Below, one piece after another: positions 15,361-22,410 of a DNA stretch of 26,208 bases. Source of the stretch: Neobacillus bataviensis (GTDB lineage: Bacteria > Bacillota > Bacilli > Bacillales_B > DSM-18226); the NCBI RefSeq assembly GCF_019969725.1, contig NZ_JAHXYW010000028.1:1-26208 (forward strand), written 5' to 3'. Each line of letters starts with the position of its first letter. Position 1 is the stretch's first letter. The notes beneath the pieces were generated by a model. The model did not search any database. It had not been told where the DNA came from and saw only the letters and a program-made list of their open reading frames with translations. The translations under genes and the position numbers were made by a program.

Positions 15361-15425
15361 TAAGGTGGGGGACGTAGCCCAACAGCGGGAGGCGTAGTGA
15401 GGTCGTAAGACCGAGCGTAAAAAGT
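15361..15425 (+). other. G-rich, hairpin-forming leader before the integrase fragment
   Basis: The sequence TAAGGTGGGGGACGTAGCCC, then CAGCGGGAGGCGTAGTGAGG, then TCGTAAGACCGAGCGTAA is far more GC-rich than its surroundings. It can form GGTC-GTAA-GACC (a GNRA-type tetraloop) and TGGG-CCCA hairpins. It ends about 20 nt before the integrase start. It may be part of the recombinase's element end or a structured RNA. I do not recognise the family. Confidence 0.3.
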
Positions 15426-15443
15426 ATTTAGGGGTGAGGATCT

Positions 15444-15830
15444 ATGCGTGTACAAGAAGTGATCCTAGAGGAAGGAAAGAGATACATATTAGTAGATAGA
15501 GAGGGCATTCCTGTAATTCCTGTTATGAAGTATCTCAAGTTTTTGGATGTAACAGGGAAAAGCAGCAACACCCAGAAGACATACTGTTATGCGCTAAAGC
15601 AGTATTTCCTTTATTTACAGGAGACAGGGAAAGATTACAAACAAATAAGATTAGAAGATTTGGTGGAATTTGTGGGCTGGTTACGGAATCCTTATGGGAG
15701 CACCAACGTGACATCTCTTCAACCTGTACAAGCAAAGAAAACAGAGAGGACGGTAAACCTAACGGTCACCACTGTTACAAACTTCTATGACTACTTATAC
15801 AGCAATGAAGAGCTACCGCATGACAGCAAG
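15444..15830 (+). pseudogene. Tyrosine recombinase N-terminal fragment (core-binding domain)
   Basis: About 129 codons of a site-specific integrase. MRVQEVILEEGKRYILVDRE is followed by the SAM-like core-binding domain: VMKYLKFLDVTGKSSNTQKT, YCYALKQYFLYLQETGKDY, LEDLVEFVGWLRNP, VNLTVTTVTNFYDYLY. Full proteins of this type are about 350-400 residues; the whole catalytic domain (R-HxxR-Y) is missing. After NEELPHD the frame enters the dinB pseudogene. The GGGGTGAGG ribosome binding site is intact, so a 159-residue hybrid ending at 15923 could be translated. It was probably cut by recombination. Confidence 0.75.
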
Positions 15831-15849
15831 CACAGACACCGACTCCAAA

Positions 15850-16336
15850 ACACAGAACGGAATCGTTACTTCAAAACTGGGACTTTTGCTACGATAAAGA
15901 AGATTGGTATCCCCTCTCGCTGACGCACTCAAAGCGCTTACGGCGGAGCAAGCAGATTGGCGCCCGGCTGGCGAGCATGCGAACACGATTTGGGAGACAG
16001 TTGAGCATTTGATTTTTTACAAGGAACGGTTGCTCAAAAGAATTACCGGTGAGGAATCGCGGTATCCGGAAGGGTTGACGAATGACGATACGTTTGCAGT
16101 TGCTTCGAAAACTGAGAGCGATTGGGAAGCCACGCAAAATAGGCTAAAAAGCGTCCATCATGGCATCCGTGAGCGTATTACGAATTTAAACGTTGACCAA
16201 TTGCAAGCTCTTGTTACTGATCGTCCATTAAACGAGTGGCTGAACAGCCTCATTCTCCATGACGCTTATCATACGTGCCTATTATCCTTTCCGCAAGCTG
16301 CAAGGCTCTTGGCCATCGCGCCGCTCTTTTGAATAG
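15850..16336 (+). pseudogene. DinB family protein, two frameshifts
   Basis: Reading across frames gives an almost complete DinB-fold protein of about 160 residues. TESLLQNWDFCYDKEDWYP joins, after loss of one base in a C-run near 15910, to PLADALKALTAEQADWRPAG, NTIWETVEHLIFYKERLLKR, and so on. NSLILHDAYHT is followed by a second shift, then RKLQGSWPSRRSFE and TAG at 16334-16336. The three metal-ligand His of the family are present (TVEHL and HDAYH). DinB/YfiT-like proteins are metal-dependent, thiol-linked transferases or damage-induced proteins. No start codon is visible at the 5' junction with the integrase. Base composition (about 50% GC) is higher than that of its neighbours, which suggests transfer. 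Confidence 0.75.
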
Positions 16337-16371
16337 GGCAAAAGATTAACTGCAGCTCGAGACCTGGGGCC
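16333..16371 (+). repeat. Short repeat copy b (first copy at 1788)
   Basis: Begins on the TAG stop of the dinB pseudogene: ATAGGGCAAAAGATTAACTG, then CAGCTCGAG and TGGGGCC. It matches 1788-1827 with about five differences. It separates the dinB remnant from an unrelated C-terminal scrap. The cluster of PstI-, XhoI-, ApaI- and EcoRV-like hexamers looks like a polylinker, but the diverged copy argues for a natural repeat. Confidence 0.6.
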
Positions 16372-16376
16372 CTAGA

Positions 16377-16466
16377 TATCACGAATTACATCAAATATTT
16401 GTCGAGCTATTTGACGAAATGTCGGCAACGGAGAAAACGCCTACACTAAAGGGGCAGAATAGTTAA
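16377..16466 (+). pseudogene. 29-codon C-terminal protein scrap
   Basis: Frame reading YHELHQIFVELFDEMSATEK and ending TPTLKGQNS-stop, without a start. The amphipathic helix resembles the C-terminal dimerisation helix of MarR-type regulators, but the match is too short to be sure. Its last codons are supplied by dispersed repeat R4. Confidence 0.3.
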
Positions 16467-16470
16467 ACAA
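16445..16470 (+). repeat. Dispersed repeat, right block (R4)
   Basis: CACTAAAGGGGCAGAATAGT followed by TAAACAAG. It has the same design as R6 and R8: ACTA...TAGT arms around GGGGCAG. Confidence 0.5.
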
Positions 16471-16578
16471 GATCTTCGGCTCTATGGTAAAATATGGTGA
16501 GAATATTTGACATGACCACACATTAATGAACATGCCCAATGACCACAAAGGAGGAACAATTCCAATTTTTGCAGATTG

Positions 16579-16608
16579 AAAGCAATTCTCTATAAGGAGA
16601 ATTGCTTT
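16579..16608. terminator. Perfect hairpin between convergent fragments
   Basis: AAAGCAATTCTC and GAGAATTGCTTT form a 12-bp stem with loop TATAAG. An ATTTT follows on the + strand. It lies 30 nt beyond the stop of the 55-residue gene on the minus strand and could act for either direction, though the T-tract is short. Confidence 0.55.
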
Positions 16609-16638
16609 ATTTTGGTATAATCCTATCCAATACCCATT

Positions 16639-16806
16639 TCATTTTCTCTGCTCAGGATTCTCTCTTAATTCATCCCAATATAAAAAGACATACTCTGGTT
16701 CATGCTCTTTTTTCATCTCATCAATACTTGCGATTATATCTGATGTTTTCGGTTTATTCGTACGCAAAGTATTACTAGCGTTCTGTTTTAAGCCCTTTTC
16801 ATCCAT
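16639..16806 (-). CDS. Small hypothetical protein, 55 residues
   Basis: Start chosen at ATG 16806 because AAAAGGAGAG lies about 8 nt upstream; a frame extending to 16896 is basic, has no site and is probably not translated. The protein is soluble and charged: MDEKGLKQNASNTLRTNKPK, then TSDIIASIDEMKKEHEPEY and VFLYWDELRENPEQRK. It has no cysteine and no membrane segment. I do not recognise a family. It stands alone, read away from cidR. Confidence 0.6.
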   Translation of the reverse strand: MDEKGLKQNASNTLRTNKPKTSDIIASIDEMKKEHEPEYVFLYWDELRENPEQRK

Positions 16807-16896
16807 GATATACACTCTCCTTTTTAGAGTAGTTTGTACCCTGCCCCTCTTCTTATTCTTGTTTTTACAAGGAATGTAGTCAGGTGAAACATCCAA

Positions 16897-17207
16897 AATA
16901 AAAGAAGAAAAATGAGCATAAATTAGGAAATATTAAAATGTAAAAAATGGACAAAACCATTGTATAATCATGATGTCCTTTTTTCGTTCGTAAACGAAAA
17001 GGAACTATAAATTTTTAAATATATTCGAGGTTATTACATGCGTGCAACGCTTGTAGGTCAGGCGCCTTAAAATACTTCTCCGCCATATTCCCAATTATGT
17101 ATAAACGGACACGATAAAATATAATGAATTAGAAGATTTAAATAAAAATATGAAACCTTTAAGTATGGTGGGAAGGAATTATTTTTATATTACCGGGGAG
17201 TTTTAAA
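16897..17207. other. Intergenic region before cidR
   Basis: No gene seen. It contains an imperfect hairpin, AAAAAATGGACA with TGTCCTTTTTT (16942-16985), which would work as a rightward terminator, directly followed by TTTTCGTT-CGTA-AACGAAAA. A TATAAT at 17120-17125 could be a -10 element for cidR, but no convincing -35 accompanies it. Confidence 0.4.
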
Positions 17208-18086
17208 ATGGATATTCAACATCTTAAATATTTTGTAGAAGTAGCCAAACAGAAGAATTTTACCAAGGCATCTGAGAGCCTGCATGTATCTCAGCCTTCC
17301 ATCAGTAAGATGATAAAAAGCCTGGAAGTGGAGCTTCAAGTGACGTTGCTAGATCGTTCGGAGAGAAAAGTGGAGATGACAGATGCGGGGAAGATTGTTT
17401 ATGATCAAGCATTGAAAATTTTGCAGATGATAGAAGATATCCATTCTTCTGTAAACGAAGTCGTTCATGTAAAAAAGGGAACTATCAAAATGGGATTAAT
17501 GCCGACTTTGGGAGTGATGTTATTTCAGAACGTTCTTGCTGATTTTAAAAAGGGTTATCCGCAAATTGATATGCAAATGGTCGAATTTAGCGGGAAACAA
17601 TTAGAACGAAAGGTAGTACAAGGGGAAGTGGATGTGGGTATTACCGTATTACCAGTTGACTCTGAAGTGTTTGGATCCATCCCCTTATTAAAAGAAGAAC
17701 TGGTTGTCATTGTTGACAGGGATCATTGGCTGTCGGAAAGAAAATCTGCATTTTTATCCGATTTAAAGGAAGAAGCCTTTATTCTTTTAACCGAGGAATA
17801 TATTCTGCATGATGTGGTAATGAAGGCCTGTTTGCAATCGGGATTTGAACCTAATTTAGTCTACAAAAGCTCCTTATGGGATATCGTCGGAGAGATGGTA
17901 GCGGCACAATTTGGGATATCTATCATTCCTAAGTCGGTAGCAAACCGATTTAAGGATCAGGTTTCTATTGTTGCTATTACTTCACCTCAGGTTGATTGGG
18001 AATTGGCATTGATTTATAAAAAGAATAAGTATCTTTCCTATGCAGTACGGGAGTTCATTACTTATATTCAGGAAGGAAAACCCTAA
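17208..18086 (+). CDS. cidR: LysR-type regulator of the cid operon
   Basis: 292 residues. The N-terminal winged helix (residues 1-60) is MDIQHLKYFVEVAKQKNFTK, ASESLHVSQPSISKMIKSLE and LLDRSERKVEMTDAG. Residues about 90-290 form the periplasmic-binding-type effector domain (GTIKMGLMPTLG, GEVDVGITVLPVD, FGISIIPKSVA). It is immediately upstream of cidA and cidB in the same direction, as in CidR (B. subtilis YwbI), which activates cid genes during overflow metabolism (acetate/pyruvate). Ribosome binding site GGGGAG, 7 nt before the ATG. All parts are intact. Confidence 0.82.
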   Translation: MDIQHLKYFVEVAKQKNFTKASESLHVSQPSISKMIKSLEVELQVTLLDRSERKVEMTDAGKIVYDQALKILQMIEDIHSSVNEVVHVKKGTIKMGLMPTLGVMLFQNVLADFKKGYPQIDMQMVEFSGKQLERKVVQGEVDVGITVLPVDSEVFGSIPLLKEELVVIVDRDHWLSERKSAFLSDLKEEAFILLTEEYILHDVVMKACLQSGFEPNLVYKSSLWDIVGEMVAAQFGISIIPKSVANRFKDQVSIVAITSPQVDWELALIYKKNKYLSYAVREFITYIQEGKP

Positions 18087-18194
18087 CTATAACTTTGTAG
18101 AATAGTTTTGATGACTTTTATATATTTTATGAATCGTGATTCTCCAAGTAGAATGATCTATATTACATATTGTTCTATTTCGGAGGTGTTGCTC

Positions 18195-18590
18195 TTGAAA
18201 AAGGGCTTAATGATTTTATTTCAAATTGGGGTTATTACTGTGTTTACCTGGATTGGTAAATATATTGTCTCTCTTCTTCATGTACCTATTCCAGGAAGTA
18301 TTATTGGGATGATTTTATTATTCTTCGGTCTTCATTCAGGCTTGATTAAATTAAATTGGGTACAAGCGGGGGCTACGCTTATTATTTCCGAGATGATGTT
18401 ATTTTTCATACCGGCAGTCGTTGGATTTATGCAATATTCATGGATATTTGGCATCAAGGGCCTAAGTATTTTATTCATTGTTGTTAGTGGTACAGCACTT
18501 ATGATGATAGCAACAGGTGTCATCTCCGAAAGGATCCTAGAAAGAAAAGGCGGTGAAGTAAGGAGATGGTTACCAAGATTTTTTATGTAA
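18195..18590 (+). CDS. cidA: CidA holin-like membrane protein
   Basis: 131 residues with four membrane helices and no large domain: MILFQIGVITVFTWIGKYI, LHVPIPGSIIGMILLFFGL, GATLIISEMMLFFIPAVVGF and LSILFIVVSGTALMMIATGV. The VPIPGSIIGM and FFIPAVVG motifs are typical of the CidA/LrgA family (holin/antiholin-like, thought to modulate murein hydrolases and pyruvate transport). Start chosen at TTG 18195 because GGAGGTG lies 6 nt upstream; a frame from 18108 adds 29 uncharacteristic residues. It overlaps cidB by 25 nt. Confidence 0.85.
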   Translation: MKKGLMILFQIGVITVFTWIGKYIVSLLHVPIPGSIIGMILLFFGLHSGLIKLNWVQAGATLIISEMMLFFIPAVVGFMQYSWIFGIKGLSILFIVVSGTALMMIATGVISERILERKGGEVRRWLPRFFM

Positions 18591-19246
18591 TTATTACTAT
18601 CCTTTTTTATTTTTTTGCGAAAAAGGTCAATCGGAAAAAGCCAGGATTGTTATTTTCACCAATCATTCTCACTCCTGTTCTGCTCATTGTTCTCCTTTTG
18701 ATAATGGATATACCATACAAAGAATATGCAAATGGCACTTTTCCACTAAATGAATTATTAGATGTTGTAACCGTTGCATTAGCTATTCCATTGTATCGAA
18801 ACTGGTCTTTTCTGGCGAAAAATTGGCGTGTGATTGTATGTAGTCTTGCCGCCGGCTCCTTGATTGCTGTTGTTTCGGGCATTTTATGTACTTACCTGCT
18901 TGCAATGGGGAAGGATTATATGCTCAGTATTATTCCTCGCATTGTCACCATTCCAATTGCTGTCAGTTTGTCTGAATCCATTGGAGGGATTCCTGCCATA
19001 ACTGTTCTTTTTAGTATGTTGACATGCTTTGTAGGTGTCTTCATAGGACCAGCTATAATGAAGCACTTTTCCATTAAGCATCCATTGTCCATCGGCATGA
19101 TGTATGGTTTGGGTGCACAGGCACTTGGAACGGCAAAAGCGTTTCAAATCGGGGAAAAAGAGGGAACAACCTCCAGTGTATCCTACATTCTGACTGCCAT
19201 CCTTACAGTCATCTGGGCATTAATCCTAACACCTTTTATTGGCTAA
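18566..19246 (+). CDS. cidB: CidB/LrgB family membrane protein
   Basis: 226 residues, about six to seven membrane segments. Family motifs include NELLDVVTVALAIPLYRNW, SLSESIGGIPAITVLFSMLT and GVFIGPAIMKHF, with a C-terminal GLGAQALGTAKAFQIGEKEG. It is the partner of CidA; in plants and bacteria this family exports glycolate or pyruvate-type acids. The ATG at 18566 overlaps cidA, and an AAGGAG touches the start codon, so coupling to cidA translation is likely. No clear terminator follows; 50 nt separate it from the next gene. Confidence 0.85.
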   Translation: MVTKIFYVIITILFYFFAKKVNRKKPGLLFSPIILTPVLLIVLLLIMDIPYKEYANGTFPLNELLDVVTVALAIPLYRNWSFLAKNWRVIVCSLAAGSLIAVVSGILCTYLLAMGKDYMLSIIPRIVTIPIAVSLSESIGGIPAITVLFSMLTCFVGVFIGPAIMKHFSIKHPLSIGMMYGLGAQALGTAKAFQIGEKEGTTSSVSYILTAILTVIWALILTPFIG

Positions 19247-19296
19247 ACATTTTAGGTTATTTCTATTTGTAGAACCGATTATTGTGAGGGCAAGTT

Positions 19297-19770
19297 ATGA
19301 AAAAATTGTGGAAGTACCTTCTCTTAGGTGCGGTTGTTCTTTTAGTATGGTTGTTTTTTTATTCTAATTTGATTAAATATCCGATTAGGTGGACTAATAT
19401 GATGATTGGCATAAAAGCAGAACCAAGGTACATACCTATCGATTATCAGGAAAGCTATGCAACTATAAAGTCGTGCGGGAAAAGATGTGATATTCTTAAC
19501 ATCATTTATGATGGCTCAAACGAAAGATTAGTTGTCACTGCTACAAATTATGTAAGTTGGTATGATGATCCAAAGTGGGATAAAAATACAAACATACCTA
19601 GAACTAATTATTACTACCAAAATAAGAATGGAAAACAACTGTTGTTTTGGAAGGATGAAGAAGAGGAGTTAGAATTGGGACTTGAATACTCTGGAGAAAA
19701 GTCTTTGCCTAAAAAGGAACTTATAAAAATAGCAAGGTCCATTAAAGCCGAAGGAAAGAAATTAGATTAA
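19297..19770 (+). CDS. Membrane-anchored hypothetical protein
   Basis: 157 residues. Residues about 5-25 form one membrane anchor (KYLLLGAVVLLVWLFFYSNL) after a short Lys-rich start, so the rest should lie outside the membrane. The exterior domain carries two cysteines in CGKRC (about residues 55-59), an aromatic YVSWYDDPKWDKN loop, NYYYQNKNGKQLLFWKDEEE and a Lys-rich C-terminus (KKELIKIARSIKAEGKK). The start has GAGGG upstream. The family is not known to me. It follows cidB in the same direction after 50 nt but need not belong to that operon. Confidence 0.65.
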   Translation: MKKLWKYLLLGAVVLLVWLFFYSNLIKYPIRWTNMMIGIKAEPRYIPIDYQESYATIKSCGKRCDILNIIYDGSNERLVVTATNYVSWYDDPKWDKNTNIPRTNYYYQNKNGKQLLFWKDEEEELELGLEYSGEKSLPKKELIKIARSIKAEGKKLD

Positions 19771-19865
19771 TAAATTTTATACTCACAATTAATACTGGTA
19801 AACTAAATCCTTATTAAGTGATGGGTGAAAGAATTGAAGACCCAGCAGATATCTTTGGCGTTTTT

Positions 19866-19957
19866 TTCTTATTAAGCTAAAGGATGCAAGAGTTTAACAA
19901 TGAGGTGCAACGGCAGCTCATTTTCTTTTTGTGCTAACGGGGCAGTTTACTTGAATA
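19866..19957 (+). repeat. Dispersed hairpin repeat, full two-part copy (R5)
   Basis: Left block AGCTAAAGGATGCAAGAGTT, a hairpin TGAGgTGC...GCAgCTCA (one mismatch) with TTTTCTTTTT, and right block GTGCTAACGGGGCAGTTTAC. The blocks match R1 while the hairpin sequence differs but keeps pairing, a sign of selection on structure. Confidence 0.7.
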
Positions 19958-20026
19958 GGCACAATAGAAATGTAAGACGACATTAACCCCAATGCTCATT
20001 TTGATTAATAATTTTTTGTCCATAAA

Positions 20027-20046
20027 TTTGACTCCTTTATGTCAAA
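20027..20046. promoter_or_regulatory. Inverted repeat TTTGAC-N8-GTCAAA
   Basis: TTTGACTCCTTTATGTCAAA, six-base arms and an 8-nt spacer, about 40 nt upstream of the putative promoter of the 57-residue gene. Possible regulator site; no candidate regulator seen. Confidence 0.3.
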
Positions 20047-20066
20047 ACTTGTGGGAGAAAATTACT

Positions 20067-20094
20067 TTGTAATTAACAATCCTAGTGATATGAT
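20067..20094 (+). promoter_or_regulatory. SigA-like promoter for the 57-residue gene
   Basis: TTGTAA at 20067-20072, a 16-nt spacer and TATGAT at 20089-20094. Transcription would start near 20101, just before the GGGGGAA ribosome binding site. Confidence 0.4.
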
Positions 20095-20123
20095 TTTGTT
20101 ATTAATTAAAGGGGGAATAAAAA

Positions 20124-20297
20124 ATGAAACAAGAATCTCTCCATCAATGGCATAAAGAGCATAATAAACGAATAGCAGAATTTCATAAAAAACACGAAAT
20201 TGAAATTCAACGTGGTGAAAATGGGAACGGTTTGTTAGCTAAATGGGAAAGAATTTTTTATAAAAATGTCATTTATCCTCTAAAGAAAGTGAACTAA
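20124..20297 (+). CDS. Small hypothetical protein, 57 residues
   Basis: Complete small gene with AAAGGGGG, 8 nt before the ATG, and a terminator 9 nt after the stop. The protein is very rich in His, Lys and Glu in its first half (MKQESLHQWHKEHNKRIAEF, HKKHEIEIQRGEN: seven His in about 30 residues) and ends with an amphipathic KWERIFYKNVIYPLKKVN helix. It has no cysteine and no membrane segment. The His/Glu pattern could bind metal, but that is a guess. The complete set of promoter, ribosome binding site, frame and terminator argues that it is real. Confidence 0.7.
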   Translation: MKQESLHQWHKEHNKRIAEFHKKHEIEIQRGENGNGLLAKWERIFYKNVIYPLKKVN

Positions 20298-20305
20298 TAC
20301 CACTT

Positions 20306-20340
20306 AAATGAACTGTCCTCTTGGTACGGTTCATTTTTTT
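20306..20340 (+). terminator. Intrinsic terminator of the 57-residue gene
   Basis: AAATGAACTGT pairs with a GCGGTTCATTT-like arm (ACGGTTCATTT) over 11 positions, loop CCTCTTGGT, then seven T. Confidence 0.85.
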
Positions 20341-20370
20341 ATTTAGCAACATTCATCTATTGTTGTTAAA

Positions 20371-20410
20371 TTTCTTATTAAAGTAACGGGGCAGGATAGT
20401 TTAAAAAGGG
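20371..20410 (+). repeat. Dispersed repeat, right block (R6)
   Basis: TTCTTATTAAAGTAACGGGG then CAGGATAGTTTAAAAAGGG. It combines the leading TTCTTATTAA of R5 with the GGGGCAG core, so it looks like a copy that has lost its central hairpin. Confidence 0.55.
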
Positions 20411-20437
20411 AAGTCTAATTATTTGTTTTATTTTTTA

Positions 20438-20511
20438 GCCCTAAATGGCACGATAACCACGGTCTGTACCGCTGACGCCTACATTCCGTAAACTACTGTT
20501 TCATTTAGGGC
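20438..20511. repeat. 74-nt inverted-repeat element, cloverleaf-like fold
   Basis: GCCCTAAATG and CATTTAGGGC form a perfect 10-bp outer stem. Inside, ACGG/CCGT and TGTA/TACA make a two-part hairpin, and AAAC/GTTT a second small hairpin. It is not a tRNA: there is no T-loop or CCA and the arm lengths are wrong. No T-tract follows on either strand. It lies between a repeat and the end of the ABC transporter operon. Family unknown. Confidence 0.55.
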
Positions 20512-20558
20512 AGGCCTTGTATAACTACCTTATTATTTCCTCAAAAAAATTGATAGAT

Positions 20559-21392
20559 TTACCCTTTCACCGCACCTTGCGTCAGACCATTTACGAGGTA
20601 CTTTTGACAGAACGCAAACAAGATCATGGTAGGAATAACCGATAGTACCGTTCCAGCTGACATTGCTCCCCATTCAATATCATATTTTTTTATAAAAGAA
20701 TTCATCGCCACCGGAATGGTTTTGACCGATTCCTCATCAATAAACATGACCGCCATAATAAGCTCGTTCCAGCACTGAACAAACGCAAATATAAAGGTGG
20801 CCATAATTCCTGGCAGTATTACAGGAACAATGACCTTAAATAATGCGCTTATTCTTGAGCATCCATCAATCATTGCAGCTTCTTCCAATGAGGCAGGAAT
20901 TCTCTGGAAAAACCCAACCATAATTATCGTGCAGAAAGGAATCAACATAACCGTATAGATCAGCATTAAGGAAAACAAATGATTAATAAGCTGCATATTT
21001 GACATCATCATATATAACGGAGCCATACCAATGAAAATAGGGACCATTTGAGTAATGAGGAAGCCGCCCATCACCTGTCCTTTCCCTTTGAATTTGAATC
21101 TTGCAAGGACATATCCCCCAAGCAAAGAAATAATCAATACAATAAAGGAAGCAACGATGGAAACCAAAAAGCTGTTGAAAATATAAGTTTGAAAATGAGA
21201 GATTTTAAATATTTGAATATAATTATCCAGTGAGAATTCTTTTGGCCAGTATTGAATCGGCAGAGTAAAAATGTCCTTCTGTGTTTTAAAGGAAGTAATA
21301 ATGATCCAATACAAAGGAAAAATGGTGATGGCCAAAAAAATGCTTAAAAAACCTATTTTCAGAGTACGAAGCCAAATTCCAGCATTAGTCAT
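20559..21392 (-). CDS. Carbohydrate ABC transporter permease (MalG type)
   Basis: 277 residues with six membrane helices, starting GIWLRTLKIGFLSIFLAITI. The cytoplasmic EAA loop that docks the ATPase is EEAAMIDGCSRISALFKVIV followed by PVILPGI. The end LVNGLTQGAVKG is typical of MalG-like (CUT1) permeases. It pairs with the MalF-type permease to form the membrane channel. Its ATG shares a base with the stop codon of the upstream permease. The ATPase is not encoded here; CUT1 systems often share a common one (MsmX in B. subtilis). Sugar not identifiable. Confidence 0.88.
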   Translation of the reverse strand: MTNAGIWLRTLKIGFLSIFLAITIFPLYWIIITSFKTQKDIFTLPIQYWPKEFSLDNYIQIFKISHFQTYIFNSFLVSIVASFIVLIISLLGGYVLARFKFKGKGQVMGGFLITQMVPIFIGMAPLYMMMSNMQLINHLFSLMLIYTVMLIPFCTIIMVGFFQRIPASLEEAAMIDGCSRISALFKVIVPVILPGIMATFIFAFVQCWNELIMAVMFIDEESVKTIPVAMNSFIKKYDIEWGAMSAGTVLSVIPTMILFAFCQKYLVNGLTQGAVKG

Positions 21393-22342
21393 TAAAAATC
21401 ACCTTTCCTTTCAAATTTTGAAGCTTTTATGAAAAACACCATGAAAGAAAGAAGGATGACAACGATGATCAGACCTAATGCAGAGGCTTGTCCATAGTTC
21501 TGTTCAAACATAACCTTATCAATCAGGTATGTAGAGAGAATATGCGTTGCACCAGCCGGACCCCCATTTGTCATGGAATAGATAATATCCGGGAAGTTGA
21601 GAATCCAAATTACTCTCAAGAGAACGGTAATAAAGAGGGTAGGTAAAATATAAGGCAAGGTAATATAGAAAAGCTGATGAAGCTTGTTTGCCCCATCTAT
21701 TTCAGCCGCTTCATACAACTCGTCAGGTATCGATTGAAGCGCTGCCAAAATCATGATGGCAAAGAACGCTACTCCATACCAAATATTCGCGATAATAACA
21801 GAAGCCATCGCCCACTTGGCTTCGGCTAAAAACGCAATAGGTGCATCAATCAACTTTGTTTTGAGAAGAAGATCATTAATGACCCCAAATTGCCCGTTAA
21901 ACATCCACCGCCAAATTAGCCCAATCAAGAATCCCGACATCGCCCATGGAAAGAAGACAAGACCCTGATATATTCCTCTTCCTTTGAAGTGTCTCCTCAT
22001 GCTAAGGGCAAGCACAAAGCCAAGGACCAATTGAAAAAATAATGAGATAAAAACCCAATACACACTGTTCTTAACAATGGTGGCAAAGTTAGGACTTGAA
22101 ATAACAGCTTTAAAATTATCCAATCCTATAAAATGAATATTCATTAAGTCGAAGAGGGTGTAATTCTGAAAAGCCATAACTGATCCTTTAATGATGGGAT
22201 AATATACAAATACCGATACTAGAACAATCGCAGGCGCTAGACAAAGAAGGATAAAAATCCCTTCTTTTGAGAAACGAAAGGGGGCTTTCTCAAGCTGAAC
22301 TCCTGGATTGTCCGCATGTAAAATCTGCTTCTCCATTTTCAA
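21392..22342 (-). CDS. Carbohydrate ABC transporter permease (MalF type)
   Basis: 316 residues, six helices after a polar N-terminal tail of about 28 residues. The first helix is IFILLCLAPAIVLVSVFVYY. The EAA loop is YEAAEIDGANKLHQLFYITL followed by PYILPT, as expected for CUT1 permeases. The start is TTG 22342, 7 nt after AAGGAGG; the ATG two codons later is a possible alternative. It lies 68 nt downstream of the binding-protein gene, and a strong hairpin occupies that gap. Confidence 0.88.
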   Translation of the reverse strand: MKMEKQILHADNPGVQLEKAPFRFSKEGIFILLCLAPAIVLVSVFVYYPIIKGSVMAFQNYTLFDLMNIHFIGLDNFKAVISSPNFATIVKNSVYWVFISLFFQLVLGFVLALSMRRHFKGRGIYQGLVFFPWAMSGFLIGLIWRWMFNGQFGVINDLLLKTKLIDAPIAFLAEAKWAMASVIIANIWYGVAFFAIMILAALQSIPDELYEAAEIDGANKLHQLFYITLPYILPTLFITVLLRVIWILNFPDIIYSMTNGGPAGATHILSTYLIDKVMFEQNYGQASALGLIIVVILLSFMVFFIKASKFERKGDF

Positions 22343-22372
22343 AAGATTTCCTCCTTACTTTAGCAACAGGGA

Positions 22373-22400
22373 GAAATGGATAGCTTTCGCTATCCATTTC
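22373..22400 (-). promoter_or_regulatory. Intercistronic hairpin between binding protein and permeases
   Basis: On the minus strand GAAATGGATAGC-GAAA-GCTATCCATTTC forms a perfect 12-bp stem closed by a GNRA (GAAA) tetraloop. No T-tract follows, so it is not a classical terminator. Such structures after binding-protein genes protect the upstream mRNA or cause partial termination, so the binding protein is made in excess over the permeases. Role inferred. Confidence 0.65.
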
Positions 22401-22410
22401 CATTGCCAAA

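Noticed and set aside
16350..16380. Cluster of PstI-, XhoI-, ApaI- and EcoRV-like hexamers resembling a vector polylinker
   Set aside because: A diverged copy of the same sequence lies at 1788-1827, so it is a natural repeat rather than cloning-vector contamination.
18884..19147. Antisense frames inside cidB
   Set aside because: Shadow frames of a conserved membrane-protein gene.
20438..20511. tRNA gene (length 74 nt, cloverleaf-like)
   Set aside because: The outer stem is 10 bp, there is no T-loop consensus, no recognisable anticodon arm and no 3' acceptor end.
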